Origin: Paracoccus sp. R12_2
GTDB lineage: Bacteria > Pseudomonadota > Alphaproteobacteria > Rhodobacterales > Rhodobacteraceae
Reading direction: 5' to 3'
DNA: 64,000 bases
Assembly (NCBI RefSeq): GCF_017744015.1
Contig: NZ_JAGHRA010000006.1
Span: forward strand, 1 to 64,000
Shown: positions 54,532 to 62,811 of the stretch, piece by piece
Numbering within the stretch: position 1 is the stretch's first letter
How the letters are laid out: each line of letters opens with the position of its first letter
Position numbers and translations under genes: made by a program
Notes under the pieces: generated by a model
The model's database searches: none
The model's input: the letters and a program-made list of their open reading frames with translations, nothing else
What the model was told of the DNA's origin: nothing

Positions 54532-55896
54532 CTATGAAGTCGCCACAAGCCCGCCATAGACTCTTGAGACTTCCCGATCCCATGCTCGATTAAACCAAGT
54601 GACATGTCGGCTGACTTGTCCTCTGATTTCTGGGGAGCCCATCACGTCAGCAGCCTTGTAAGCATAGCGCAGAAAATTCCGGCGCTTCCCCAAATGGGTA
54701 TAGCGAGCAAGGCTCTCGCGTTTGAAAACTTCCGCCGATGGAATGTCCTTGCTTTTCGCCGCGATCAACTTTGCATGAATACCGCGCCGCATCTTGCCTC
54801 TGTAGGCGTCTATCGAAGAAGCGCGTATAAGGGTTTTCTGCCCATCGAAGGTGAACCCGAGATACTGGATCGGGGTTGACGATGCCAGTAAGCCCCCCTT
54901 GAAGTCGGCGGTGTCGGTCTTGTCTACGGACATTGCGAGCCCAAAGTCAGCCAACATCTTTTCGACCACCGCGACGACGTGTCGAACCTTCGCGCCGAGG
55001 GGCAGGATCACCGCTATGTCATCGGAGTATCGACGGTAGGAGCCGCCAAGGTTTGACACCCACGCGATCATTTCGCGGTCGAAAGTCCGAAGATAGATGT
55101 TCGCATAGAGTCCCGAAATTGGAGTTCCTTGTGGAATGCCGAATGTTTGGCTGTGGGTGCGAACAAGTCCATCCTTTCGGCCACGGACATGTTCCGCAAA
55201 GTCGGCAGGCGAGCAGACTCGCCCGTGCCCGTTTCTCTTTCGGCCAAGCAGCTTGTCCAAGTCCTCGGTTTCAACCCACGAATACCGGGTAACGTTCTTC
55301 CATACCGTGCCGTGGTGCCCTTCCAGCCGGGTCGCTCCGAGCAGGCCCGCTATCTCATCGCGAAGAAGCGTATGGTCTAGGCAGTCGAAGAAGCCGGAAA
55401 TGTCCATCGCGAACACAGTGCAGTCACGGCGTGCCCTGATCTCATCAAACAATGACTTGGCATGATGAATGTTCGTGCCACCTCCTCGGCGATAGGCAAG
55501 GACCGAGCGCGAGGTTTCGTCCTCTGCCAGTGCCTTCTCGTAGAAGGCGTTCAATTGGCCGGCATAGGCTTGGAGATAAGCCGCGTCGCTGTGACTTGCG
55601 AAGCGGATCGGGCGCGGCTTTAGCTTCTCTTCCCGCACGAAGTTTCCATCGGCATCCCGTTTCCATGTTCCATCCTCGTTTTTCACGCGAATGTAGCGCC
55701 TTGCTTGGTCAATGAATCCGAGGAGGGGCAGAAATCTGTGTGGCTCGCGCTCCTGAGAAAAATCGAAGACCTGTTCGCGGTCAGTCAACGGTAGGTCGAA
55801 ATGCTTATACCGCCGCTCTTTTGAAAGGACAGGAAGGATGAAATCTTCGGTCGAGGGATCAAACTCGTCTTCGGATGACAGGTAAAACCCGGGCAT
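54532..55896 (-). CDS. drt2: antiviral reverse transcriptase, DRT2 type
   Basis: A 454-residue reverse transcriptase. The Drt2-like N-terminus carries RRYKHFDLPL (residues 28-37). RT motifs: FAMDISGFF (162-170), GIPQGTPIS (253-261), the catalytic RYSDDIAV (289-296) and YLGFTFDG near 345. The C-terminal part has RASSIDAYRGKMRRG and HLGKRRNFLRYAYKAAD, which I associate with DRT2 (UG2) proteins. There is no intron maturase or endonuclease domain. DRT2 enzymes copy a neighbouring non-coding RNA by rolling-circle reverse transcription and protect against phage. The ATG at 55896 with GGAG 5 bp upstream is preferred over a TTG at 55914. No other protein partner is needed or seen. Confidence 0.8.
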   Translation of the reverse strand: MPGFYLSSEDEFDPSTEDFILPVLSKERRYKHFDLPLTDREQVFDFSQEREPHRFLPLLGFIDQARRYIRVKNEDGTWKRDADGNFVREEKLKPRPIRFASHSDAAYLQAYAGQLNAFYEKALAEDETSRSVLAYRRGGGTNIHHAKSLFDEIRARRDCTVFAMDISGFFDCLDHTLLRDEIAGLLGATRLEGHHGTVWKNVTRYSWVETEDLDKLLGRKRNGHGRVCSPADFAEHVRGRKDGLVRTHSQTFGIPQGTPISGLYANIYLRTFDREMIAWVSNLGGSYRRYSDDIAVILPLGAKVRHVVAVVEKMLADFGLAMSVDKTDTADFKGGLLASSTPIQYLGFTFDGQKTLIRASSIDAYRGKMRRGIHAKLIAAKSKDIPSAEVFKRESLARYTHLGKRRNFLRYAYKAADVMGSPEIRGQVSRHVTWFNRAWDREVSRVYGGLVATS

Positions 55897-55899
55897 AGC

Positions 55900-56160
55900 G
55901 ACTCCGTTCGTCAAATGCCCGGGCTATTGAACCTGGCTCCCATCATCAGGTGCAGATGCACCCTCCGGTACGAGAAAACCTGGCGTGGTATGTTGTAACC
56001 ACGATGTGCGAAGGATGCGCCATGACCGAAATCACGAACACCCGAAAGCCGTGGGCGCGGATAGCGCTTGCGGGCCTTAACACTGGTCATCCGAGTCCTA
56101 TGCCCCGGGGCACTAGATGATGTGGGTGCTATACATACCAATACAAGTAGGGCGATCAAA
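55900..56160 (-). ncRNA. candidate DRT2 template RNA
   Basis: The 300 bp between the DUF736 terminator and the RT start are rich in hairpins on the minus strand: a 12-bp palindrome TGCCCCGGGGCA (56101-56112); CCCGCAAGC with GCTTTCGGG (56066-56074 and 56041-56049, one mismatch); CGTGGT with ACCACG around a TACAACAT loop (55984-56003); and GGTGCA-TC-TGCACC (55949-55962). ACA triplets occur in the third loop and near 56121, about 125 bp apart. A weak promoter (TTGATC at 56154-56159) may start it. One frame is open through 55911-56159. The size and place fit DRT2 RNA. Confidence 0.55.
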
Positions 56161-56202
56161 AAAATGCTGGTGGTTGCCAGTATCAGAAAACTTGGAATGG
56201 GA

Positions 56203-56229
56203 GCCCCGCCCGGTGATCCCGGGCGGGGC
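56203..56229 (-). terminator. hairpin terminator of the DUF736 gene
   Basis: A perfect 11-bp stem, GCCCCGCCCGG / CCGGGCGGGGC, with a 5-base loop lies 9 bp after the DUF736 stop codon on the minus strand. The T-rich run is displaced (CCAAGTTTT). It insulates the reverse transcriptase region from upstream reading. Confidence 0.65.
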
Positions 56230-56238
56230 GGTTTGCTG

Positions 56239-56577
56239 TCAGTCGCCGTTGCGGCGGGTGTTGGGGCGCGACCAGATGAGGCTGAAGGTTTCCTCGCCGC
56301 CTTCGATCACCGTATCGTCGAAGAGGTTGGCGTAGATCGGCTGGGTGAAGCTCGGGTCGTCCAGCTTGAGGCTCAGGTAGTCGCGGCCCTCGGTCGAGCG
56401 CTTGGACCAGGCGGCCCCGATCTCGGCACGGCCGACGAAGACGCGGTGAGAGGGGGCGTTCTCGTTCGGGGTGCTGTCCTCGGGGACGATGCGGACGGCT
56501 TTCGCCTGAACGCTCAGGGTGACGATTTCTCCGACGTATTCGCTGCCGGTCTTCTTGAAGGTTCCGATGGTGGCCAT
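56239..56577 (-). CDS. DUF736 family protein
   Basis: A 112-residue protein of the DUF736 family: MATIGTFKKTGSEYVGEIVT, RVFVGRAEIGAAWSK, DYLSLKLDDPSFTQPIYANL. It is one of the most constant small proteins of alphaproteobacterial ICEs and plasmids, abundant and of unknown function, perhaps RNA- or DNA-binding beta-barrel-like. It has its own terminator and a long leader that resembles that of the DUF2493 gene. Confidence 0.9.
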   Translation of the reverse strand: MATIGTFKKTGSEYVGEIVTLSVQAKAVRIVPEDSTPNENAPSHRVFVGRAEIGAAWSKRSTEGRDYLSLKLDDPSFTQPIYANLFDDTVIEGGEETFSLIWSRPNTRRNGD

Positions 56578-57234
56578 GTCATATCTCCTTTTGGCTTGTC
56601 CGAGCCCGCGCCCTTCGCGGCCTCGATGGCGATCGTCAGGACCGGGGCGATCCGCCGACGCAGCCCCTGTGGCCCGCAGCGCCAGCGGAGGACGGCAAGG
56701 CCGGTCTTTCTTGTTCCGCGAGGAATGGCGGACCCGATATTGTTCGGGGGCGCCAGGGGAAGAAAGTCCGGACCGGCCGTTGCGGCCTAGGCGGTCGAGG
56801 CGTCAGCCGATCCCGGTCAGATCAGCCGCTGAGAGGCCCGCAAGGGACGCGTGGCGCAAGCCATGGGAGGAGGGAATGACAGGCTACCTCTGGACCGCGC
56901 AAGACCCCGGCAGCAGACGTCGTGCAAAGACAGGCTATGGCGTGCAGGCGGGACGGTGCATCTCCCGGACGTGCTTCGGTATTCCGGGATTGCCCCCTCT
57001 CGCCGTGTCTGTACTTGTCTGCCGTGATGTTCGGCCTGCCGGCAATCCAGGTGCATGCGCGACCGGGGCCATGCGCCATGACTTGGGTCTCAGTGATCTG
57101 GCTTTGCTCAGCCGGTCCTGCCCGACCGAAACGCTGCGGTGAAGGCGAGCATCGAGACCTTTTTCAGCAATCGGTTGCGGCGCACGCTGACGATGTTGCT
57201 GACGGCATGCACCGGCGAAAACTTCACAGGGCGT
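56578..57234 (-). other. long leader of the DUF736 gene and non-coding gap
   Basis: The part next to the gene (about 56578-56800) is homologous to the leader of the DUF2493 gene. Shared blocks, read on the minus strand: CCGCAACGGCC, GCCGTCCTCCGCTG-CGCT, and the hairpin GGCCGCGAAGGGCGCGGGCT followed by GACAA just before the ribosome site AAGGAG. From about 56800 to 57234 I see no gene or repeat; frames on both strands look like chance openings in GC-rich DNA. Confidence 0.5.
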
Positions 57235-57687
57235 TCAGCGTTCGTCGTAAGACCTTTGCAGATGTGGGTCGGACATGGCGTTGACCTCGGACCAGCCCGA
57301 CACCCGCGCCCAAGCGGTCCCGCCGACAATGAGCGCGCCCAGCCAGGACAAGAAGGTGATGGTGACGGCGCCCGCGCTGCCGAACTCGGCAAGACCCTTT
57401 GCCGCATGAAACCCGGCGATCCCGGCGGGGACCGCGTAGATCAGACCGATGGCGAGTTTGAGCGGGGCCCAACGGATGCGGTCAAAGGCGAATTCTCCGA
57501 GAGCGGCGACGAAGCCGCCGATGAAGAGGCCCGCAATGATCGACAGGAAAACGCCTTGGCCCGTTTCATACAGATACATGCCGGACGTCAGCCCGATGGC
57601 GAAGGGCAGGGCGTAGACAGCCAGGTTGAACAGGATCCAGCAGAGGGCACCGAGGCCGAACAGCGTGAAGAGGGTGGAGAAAAACAT
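57235..57687 (-). CDS. small integral membrane protein of the ICE maintenance region
   Basis: A 150-residue protein with four or five hydrophobic helices (FTLFGLGALCWILFNLAVYA, LPFAIGLTSGMYLY, VFLSIIAGLFIGGFVAAL, LAIGLIYAVPAGIAGFHA, ITFLSWLGALIVGGTAW) and a short cytoplasmic tail. It starts at an ATG with GGAG upstream. I recognise it only as a conserved protein beside DUF736 and DUF2493 genes. Function unknown; exclusion or transport are possible. Confidence 0.65.
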   Translation of the reverse strand: MFFSTLFTLFGLGALCWILFNLAVYALPFAIGLTSGMYLYETGQGVFLSIIAGLFIGGFVAALGEFAFDRIRWAPLKLAIGLIYAVPAGIAGFHAAKGLAEFGSAGAVTITFLSWLGALIVGGTAWARVSGWSEVNAMSDPHLQRSYDER

Positions 57688-57805
57688 GAGGCACTCCTTT
57701 CGAGAACAAGGATCGCGCCGCCACCTCCTCCATTGGCACGGTCATATCATAGCAGAAAACGGCCCGCCCCGGGAGAGTCCGGGGCAGGCATCGGCGGAAA
57801 TCCGG

Positions 57806-58732
57806 TCATGCCGTTGGTGCGCATTTCGGCCGGAAGTCGAAGAGGGGAATGCCCATCGCACGGGCCTTGTCGGCGAGATTTTCGGTGATGCCCGAGCCCG
57901 GGAAGACGATGAGCCCGATGGGCAGGGTGTCGAGTAGCTGGTCGTTGCGCTTGAAGGGGGCCGATTTGCCGTGCCGCGTCCAGTCGGGTCTGAAGACGAT
58001 CTGCGTCACGGCGCGATTGTCGGCCCAGGCGGCGGCTATGCGTTCGGCCCCGCGCGGTGCGCCGCCGTGCAACAGGACCATGTCGGCGTGTTTCGCGTGG
58101 ACGCGGTCGAGCGCTGCCCAGATGGCCGCGTGATCGTTGCAGTCCAGCCCGCCGGTGAAGGCGATCTTGGTGCCTTGGGGCAGGAGCGGTTCCAGATCGG
58201 CCCGGCGCTTCGCAGTGAGATGATCGCGGCTGTCGATCAAGGACGCGGTCAGGGTGCGGCGGTTCACGTGGCTGCCCGTGCGCGGGTGCCAGGTCTGGCC
58301 GAGATGCGCCTCGAAGCCCTCGGCGGCGAGATCGCGCATGGCCTCAAAGGCATTGCGCCGTTCGATAAGCGTGATGCCCTCCGCGATCAGGGTTTCCAGT
58401 TCGACCGAGCGGACCTCGGAGCCGTCCTGTTCGCGCTGCGCGCGTTTCTGCGCCTGTTCGTTGCTGTCGAGCTCACGGTTTATCCGCGTCGATATGCGGT
58501 GGAACAAGTTGGCCATTGACCAGAGCAGGTCTTCGAGGTCGGGCTCCAACCGCGTGTCGGACAGCGTCGAGACGAGCGCGTCGAAGATGTCGGCGACGGC
58601 GGTGCGAATGGCGTCGGGTTCCGGCAAGGGGCGGGGATCGGGCTCGTCGCTGAAGGGGCGCCAGCCATAGAGCTGCAGTTCCTCGAGCACGACGGCGGTA
58701 GAGGATCGGGTCTGAAGATGTGTGTCGGTCAT
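57806..58732 (-). CDS. DUF2493 domain protein
   Basis: A 308-residue protein. The C-terminal DUF2493 domain (about residues 185-300) has KIAFTGGLDCNDHAAIWAAL, MVLLHGGAPRGAERIAAAWA and GLIVFPGSGITENLADKA, a Rossmann-like fold of the SLOG (SMF/DprA-LOG) superfamily that binds nucleotides or related ligands. The N-terminal half is helical. SLOG domains often act in conflict systems as nucleotide sensors. It is constant in this ICE maintenance block, but its role is not known. Confidence 0.85.
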   Translation of the reverse strand: MTDTHLQTRSSTAVVLEELQLYGWRPFSDEPDPRPLPEPDAIRTAVADIFDALVSTLSDTRLEPDLEDLLWSMANLFHRISTRINRELDSNEQAQKRAQREQDGSEVRSVELETLIAEGITLIERRNAFEAMRDLAAEGFEAHLGQTWHPRTGSHVNRRTLTASLIDSRDHLTAKRRADLEPLLPQGTKIAFTGGLDCNDHAAIWAALDRVHAKHADMVLLHGGAPRGAERIAAAWADNRAVTQIVFRPDWTRHGKSAPFKRNDQLLDTLPIGLIVFPGSGITENLADKARAMGIPLFDFRPKCAPTA

Positions 58733-58744
58733 GATGTCGTCTCC

Positions 58745-58910
58745 GGTTGTCGAAGCCCGCGCCTCTCGCGGCCTTCCCGGGCAACGGAAAAGCGGGGGCC
58801 GGATGGGTCTGCATTCTCAGGGGCCCCCATCGCGCCTGCGCGATGGGGTGGAACCGGAGCGCAGCGGAGGACGGCCATGGCCGTTGCGGGCCCGTCCGGG
58901 CTCTGCTCCG
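58745..58910 (-). other. leader of the DUF2493 gene, homologous to the DUF736 leader
   Basis: Read on the minus strand it holds CCGCAACGGCC, GCCGTCCTCCGCTGCGCT, a strong internal hairpin (CCCCATCGCGC / GCGCGATGGGG) and GGCCGCGAGAGGCGCGGGCT then GACAA before the ribosome site. The order matches the DUF736 leader while the spacers differ in length and sequence, as expected of a structured RNA or shared regulatory leader. Confidence 0.5.
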
Positions 58911-58983
58911 TTTTGCCCGCTCTCGGAAGGCTGGAAGGCGTGGCTCTGATCGCGGAGGCGCTGGCCGGCTGCGCCGATCCCGA

Positions 58984-60027
58984 TCAATCCTCGGCGTGGT
59001 CGAGGAAGGCCAAGGCATCCTCGGGGGCCAGTTGCGGACGCAGATGCGCGCGCAACGCGTCGCGGCCAGAGGCTCGCAGATCGTCATTGAAATCGCCGAG
59101 ACAGGGGGAGAGGTGGATTGCGTCGATCCCGGCCCCTCTGGCCCGATGCGCCAGTTGGTCTGCGGCGGACAGGCCTGCCGGATCGGCATCGACGGCGATG
59201 TACAGGTGGCGAAGATGGGCGGGCAGCTGCAGGGCTGCGAGATGGTTGGCGGACAGAGCCGCCACCGCAGGCAAGTCCGGCAGGGCCAGATGCAGGGAGA
59301 GCATGGTCTCAAGCCCTTCGCCTGCGGCCAGCACGCTGACCGGTTTGCCGATGCGAACACCATGGCCGAGGAGATTGCCCATCGCCTTGCGCGGTGGAAT
59401 GACCGGGGCCTTGTCCGCAGTGGCGGGGTCAAGCCAGGTGCGGTGCAGGCCGGTGAGCCGTCCATCGAGGTCCGTCACCTTGGCGAGCAGGGCGGGCCAG
59501 GCCTCAGGCGGATCGGTCAGTGCGTGATCCTCGCGCCAGTAAAAGCAGTTCGGGTGAAACCGAAGACTGTCGAGATGGCCCAGCCCGGTGAGGCCGCGCC
59601 GCGCGAGATAGCGTTCGGCCAAGGTGCCCAAGATCGGCTGGCCCATGGCCCAGAGCCGCCGCGCCGCCTCGGGTGAGCCGCGAGAGGCTGGCGGATTGGC
59701 GGCGCGGTACCCGTCCGTCTGCGGCAGGCTGAGGAATCGGCGCGCTTCGTCCAGTGTGTCCTTCAGGCTGGTGATCCCCATGCTCAGGGCGATCAGGTCC
59801 AGAAGGTCCCCGTGCTGCCCGGTTGCGGAATCGGTCCATTTTCCGGCGGCACCGGGACCAGAAATCGGACCGGTCAGTCTGACATAGAGGCTGCGGCCCG
59901 GTGTGTTCTGCACATCGCCAACAACCCAGTAGCGGCCCTGTTTGCGCCCGTTCGTGAGGTAGTGACGGCAGGCGGCCTCGGCATCCTCGGCAAGGCGGCG
60001 GGCGATGTCGGCGGCGGGGCTGTGCAT
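58984..60027 (-). CDS. Toprim domain protein (DUF7146, primase-like)
   Basis: A 347-residue protein: N-terminal primase-like region (GRKQGRYWVVGDVQNTPGRS, KWTDSATGQHGDLLDLI) then a Toprim domain (VLAAGEGLETMLSL with the Glu, LYIAVDADPAGLSAA with the DxD motif) and the [12 protein letters not shown] end. Such proteins on plasmids and ICEs resemble P4-type or DnaG-like primase pieces and may prime DNA after transfer. The ATG at 60027 has an AGGAGG site. A related fragment lies at 4178-4540. Confidence 0.85.
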   Translation of the reverse strand: MHSPAADIARRLAEDAEAACRHYLTNGRKQGRYWVVGDVQNTPGRSLYVRLTGPISGPGAAGKWTDSATGQHGDLLDLIALSMGITSLKDTLDEARRFLSLPQTDGYRAANPPASRGSPEAARRLWAMGQPILGTLAERYLARRGLTGLGHLDSLRFHPNCFYWREDHALTDPPEAWPALLAKVTDLDGRLTGLHRTWLDPATADKAPVIPPRKAMGNLLGHGVRIGKPVSVLAAGEGLETMLSLHLALPDLPAVAALSANHLAALQLPAHLRHLYIAVDADPAGLSAADQLAHRARGAGIDAIHLSPCLGDFNDDLRASGRDALRAHLRPQLAPEDALAFLDHAED

Positions 60028-60052
60028 GCTCTGTGCCTCCTGTCGTGGATAG

Positions 60053-60083
60053 AAAAAGGGGCCCGCCATTTCTGGCGGACCCC
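60053..60083 (-). terminator. intrinsic terminator after parB
   Basis: On the minus strand an 11-bp stem (GGGGTCCGCCA / TGGCGGGCCCC, one G-T pair) with a GAAA loop is followed by TTTTT. It lies 45 bp after the parB stop and just before the Toprim gene, so that gene needs its own promoter or readthrough. Confidence 0.8.
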
Positions 60084-60127
60084 GGCTGCCGGAACTCGGG
60101 GGGAAGGAGCTCCGACCTGCTCGAAGG

Positions 60128-62251
60128 TCACTCGGCGGCAGTCCGGGCGAAGGCGTCACCGGCGACGGGATCATCTTCGCCCAAATGCTCGGAGTCTCCG
60201 ATAGCCGGTTCGCCGTCGTCTTCCGCCGATTGCGCTTCGCCGGTGTCGGTCTCGTCGCCGGAAGGCCCTCCATCGGCGGTGTCGATCAACTCGATCTCCG
60301 GTGCGTCCTCTCCCGGCAGGGGCGGCGTGCGCAGCGGGTCCGGCAGCCAGCTGGTACCCACGAGCAGGTCCTCTGCAGCCGTCACCATTTCCGCCTTCTT
60401 CAGCCCGGCGATCCGGTCAGCGGCGGCCTCGCCCTTCGCCTCGCGCACCGCCTCGAGGATGCGGGCCTTGGTCACGCGGCCAAGGTAGCTGTCACCCGTC
60501 GCCGTCCAGCCCGCCTTGGCCATGTCGAGCCCGACGGTTCCGGCCAGCACATCCGCATGCGCGATGGCGCGCAGACGGCGCTGGTAGGGATCGTGGACGG
60601 CATTCACGCTCATCGCCACACAATGGGCGAAGAGCGCCTCGCGGCCGCAGCTGTCGAATTCGGTCAGCGTTTTCCAGAGGTCCTCGGATGCCTTCGGCAG
60701 GTTGCGTGCCCAGGTTTCGTGACGTTGGTCGATCGCCTGCGCATAGGCCGTGTCGCCGAGGCCCGGCACCTGCGATCCGAATCCCGCGTTGCGCGGTTCG
60801 ATCTCGACGCAGCTGTCGACGGCGTAGCGGTAGAAGAGCCGCAGGACCACCGCGTGCAGCGCCGCGAGGAAGGCGACCTGCGGGTCCTGGGCCAGCGCAT
60901 TGCGCAGTGCCAGGGTCCGATGGGCCGTCAGTTCCATGACGAGGCGGTCGGAGAGCGGTTTCAGGCCGTCATCCTCTTCCTCCTCGTCGTCGAGAGCGGG
61001 TGAGATGGGATCATCCGCGTCTTCGATGGTCGGCTCTTCGGACGTGCCGTCGGCGATGTCCTCCACCTCCTCGACCGGCTCATCCTCGGGCCGCACATCG
61101 CCCCGCTCGACGCGCAACCGCCCGGAGCTGTCGATGCTGACGAAGGCTCCTGCCAGCGCGAGGTCGTCGGCCTCGAACCGGATCGGACGCGCCTCGAACG
61201 CCTCCATCGCCTCCTCGATCTTGCCCAACCGGGTATCGACCTCGTCGGGCAACTCGTCAGCCTCCGCATGCTCGGCCTCAAGCGCGTCGTATTCGGCCTT
61301 CAGCGCCTGGTAACTGGCGGCTTCCTCGTCGCTCATCGGTACCGCCTCGCCATGGACCCGGCGCATCCTGAAGGTGTGGCCGTAGGGGAACTCGGTGTCG
61401 ACCTCGACCCATTTCCAGCCCTCGGCCCGCACCGTCTCGGCCTCCTCGGCGAGCTTCTCGCGCACCATGACGTCGAGAAGGGCGGCATCCTGCAGCCAGC
61501 CGCCGTCGTCCTGCTGGAACAGGTCGCGCAGGATCTCGCCCCCGGCCTCGACGTAATCGTCGAGCCCGACGAACTGCGCCCGCTTGTCCGAAGCCCGCAC
61601 CGCACCCTCGGTCAGCATGCGGCGGATTTCGTAGGGCTGCCGGGAATAGTGCCGCTGCAGCGCCTCCCAGACCTGCTCCTGCCGCGCCTGATCGGGATTG
61701 ACCGTGAAGGCCATGAGCTGGTCGAGCGTCATCTCCTCCTCGGCATAGGCGTCGAGCAGCGAAGGTGCGACGGCGGCGAGCTTCAACCGCTGCTTGACCA
61801 CGCTGGCAGAGACGAAGAAGGCCGCGGCGATCTCCTCCTCGGTCCGGCCCTTTTCCCGCATCGCCTGAAACGCGCGGAACTGGTCGAGCGGATGCAGGGG
61901 CGCGCGCTGGACGTTCTCGGCGAGGCTGTCTTCCTCGGCGAGCCCATCGGTGCGCACGATGCAGGGCACAAGTGCGGTCTTGTTCATGCGCTTCTGTTTG
62001 ACGAGCAGTTCGAGCGCCCGGAACCGCCGCCCGCCGGCGGGGATCGTGTACATGCCGGTCTCGGTGCCGCTGTCGTCTAGCACCGGCCGCACGGTGATGG
62101 AGCTGAGCAGCGTCCGCCGCGCGATGTCCTCCGCCAGTTCCTCGATCGACACGCCCGCCTTGACGTGGCGCACGTTCGACTGGCTGAGCATCAGCTTGTT
62201 GAAGGGGATGTCGCGCGAGGCGCTGAGGGTGATTTTCTGTTGCTTGGTCAT
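60128..62251 (-). CDS. ParB/RepB/Spo0J family protein, long ICE type
   Basis: A 707-residue protein. Residues 10-120 form the ParB N-terminal nuclease/CTPase-like domain (LMLSQSNVRHVKAGVSIEEL, IPAGGRRFRALELL, SLAENVQRAPLHPLDQFRAF), followed by a KorB-like helix-turn-helix (EEEIAAAFFVSASVVKQRLK). The long C-terminal half, with an acidic stretch (DDEEEEDDGLKPL), is typical of ICE/plasmid ParB-like proteins of alphaproteobacteria. No ParA is next to it, so it may act in regulation, copy maintenance or DNA protection rather than partition. Confidence 0.85.
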   Translation of the reverse strand: MTKQQKITLSASRDIPFNKLMLSQSNVRHVKAGVSIEELAEDIARRTLLSSITVRPVLDDSGTETGMYTIPAGGRRFRALELLVKQKRMNKTALVPCIVRTDGLAEEDSLAENVQRAPLHPLDQFRAFQAMREKGRTEEEIAAAFFVSASVVKQRLKLAAVAPSLLDAYAEEEMTLDQLMAFTVNPDQARQEQVWEALQRHYSRQPYEIRRMLTEGAVRASDKRAQFVGLDDYVEAGGEILRDLFQQDDGGWLQDAALLDVMVREKLAEEAETVRAEGWKWVEVDTEFPYGHTFRMRRVHGEAVPMSDEEAASYQALKAEYDALEAEHAEADELPDEVDTRLGKIEEAMEAFEARPIRFEADDLALAGAFVSIDSSGRLRVERGDVRPEDEPVEEVEDIADGTSEEPTIEDADDPISPALDDEEEEDDGLKPLSDRLVMELTAHRTLALRNALAQDPQVAFLAALHAVVLRLFYRYAVDSCVEIEPRNAGFGSQVPGLGDTAYAQAIDQRHETWARNLPKASEDLWKTLTEFDSCGREALFAHCVAMSVNAVHDPYQRRLRAIAHADVLAGTVGLDMAKAGWTATGDSYLGRVTKARILEAVREAKGEAAADRIAGLKKAEMVTAAEDLLVGTSWLPDPLRTPPLPGEDAPEIELIDTADGGPSGDETDTGEAQSAEDDGEPAIGDSEHLGEDDPVAGDAFARTAAE

Positions 62252-62353
62252 CGGGATATCTCCGCGACGGGCCAGCCGGGAGCCACTCTCCCGACCTCCA
62301 AACCCGTCACAGAAAACCCGGCACCCCTCTCACTCTTGAGGCACCGCAGAGAT

Positions 62354-62391
62354 CATATGGACTTGCAAAGCAATCCATATGACCTTATATT
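62354..62391 (+). promoter_or_regulatory. autoregulated promoter of the MbcA/RES operon
   Basis: CATATGGA-C-TTGC-AAA-GCAA-TCCATATG forms a perfect nested palindrome at 62354-62381. It covers a good promoter: TTGCAA (62363-62368), 17-bp spacer, TATATT (62386-62391). The antitoxin is the likely repressor. Confidence 0.7.
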
Positions 62392-62421
62392 ATCAGTCAA
62401 ACTAGGAAGGAGCGCCAACAC

Positions 62422-62811
62422 ATGGAAAACGTTGTTCTGGAACGTCCTGCGCCGGATCGGCAGGGTGTCGCTCTTAAGGCCTTCGCCCGGATCGCGGACG
62501 CCTGGTCGCTCACCTTACGTGAGGCGGCGGCACTGGCGGATATGTCGGACTCGACCTGGAAGCGGGCGAAGAAGCCTGATTTTGCTGGGGATTTGACGCG
62601 GGACCAGATGCTGCGATTGAGCGCGCTGATCGGCCTTTACAAGTCGCTTGAGCTTTACTTCAACGAACCGATCTCGCGGGAGTGGGCGAAGCTGCCGAAC
62701 CGGGGTCCGGAGTTCGACGGTGCGCGGCCCGTGGACGCGATGATCGAAGGGGGATTGCCCAAGATCCTGCGCGTGCGGGGCTATGTCGATGCACTGCGGG
62801 GCGGGGTTTGA
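62422..62811 (+). CDS. MbcA/ParS/Xre family antitoxin
   Basis: A 129-residue antitoxin: an N-terminal Xre-like HTH (LTLREAAALADMSDSTWKRA) and the C-terminal MbcA/ParS toxin-binding domain (LIGLYKSLELYF, RPVDAMIEGGLPKILRVRGY). It neutralises the RES toxin encoded next and represses its own promoter. The toxin start overlaps its stop. Confidence 0.88.
   Translation: MENVVLERPAPDRQGVALKAFARIADAWSLTLREAAALADMSDSTWKRAKKPDFAGDLTRDQMLRLSALIGLYKSLELYFNEPISREWAKLPNRGPEFDGARPVDAMIEGGLPKILRVRGYVDALRGGV

Noticed and set aside
54532-55896. Group II intron, retron or diversity-generating retroelement
   Set aside because: No maturase or HNH domain, no intron ends, no variable-protein gene or template/variable repeat pair; flanking blocks fit DRT2 better.
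55911-56159. An 82-residue protein upstream of the reverse transcriptase
   Set aside because: No ribosome site at its start and it covers the hairpin-rich leader; more likely an open frame within a DRT2 template RNA than a normal gene.
60128-62251. A replication or parABS partition locus of a plasmid
   Set aside because: No ParA, no repABC-type replication gene and no iterons were seen; the long ParB-like protein is typical of ICE maintenance blocks.
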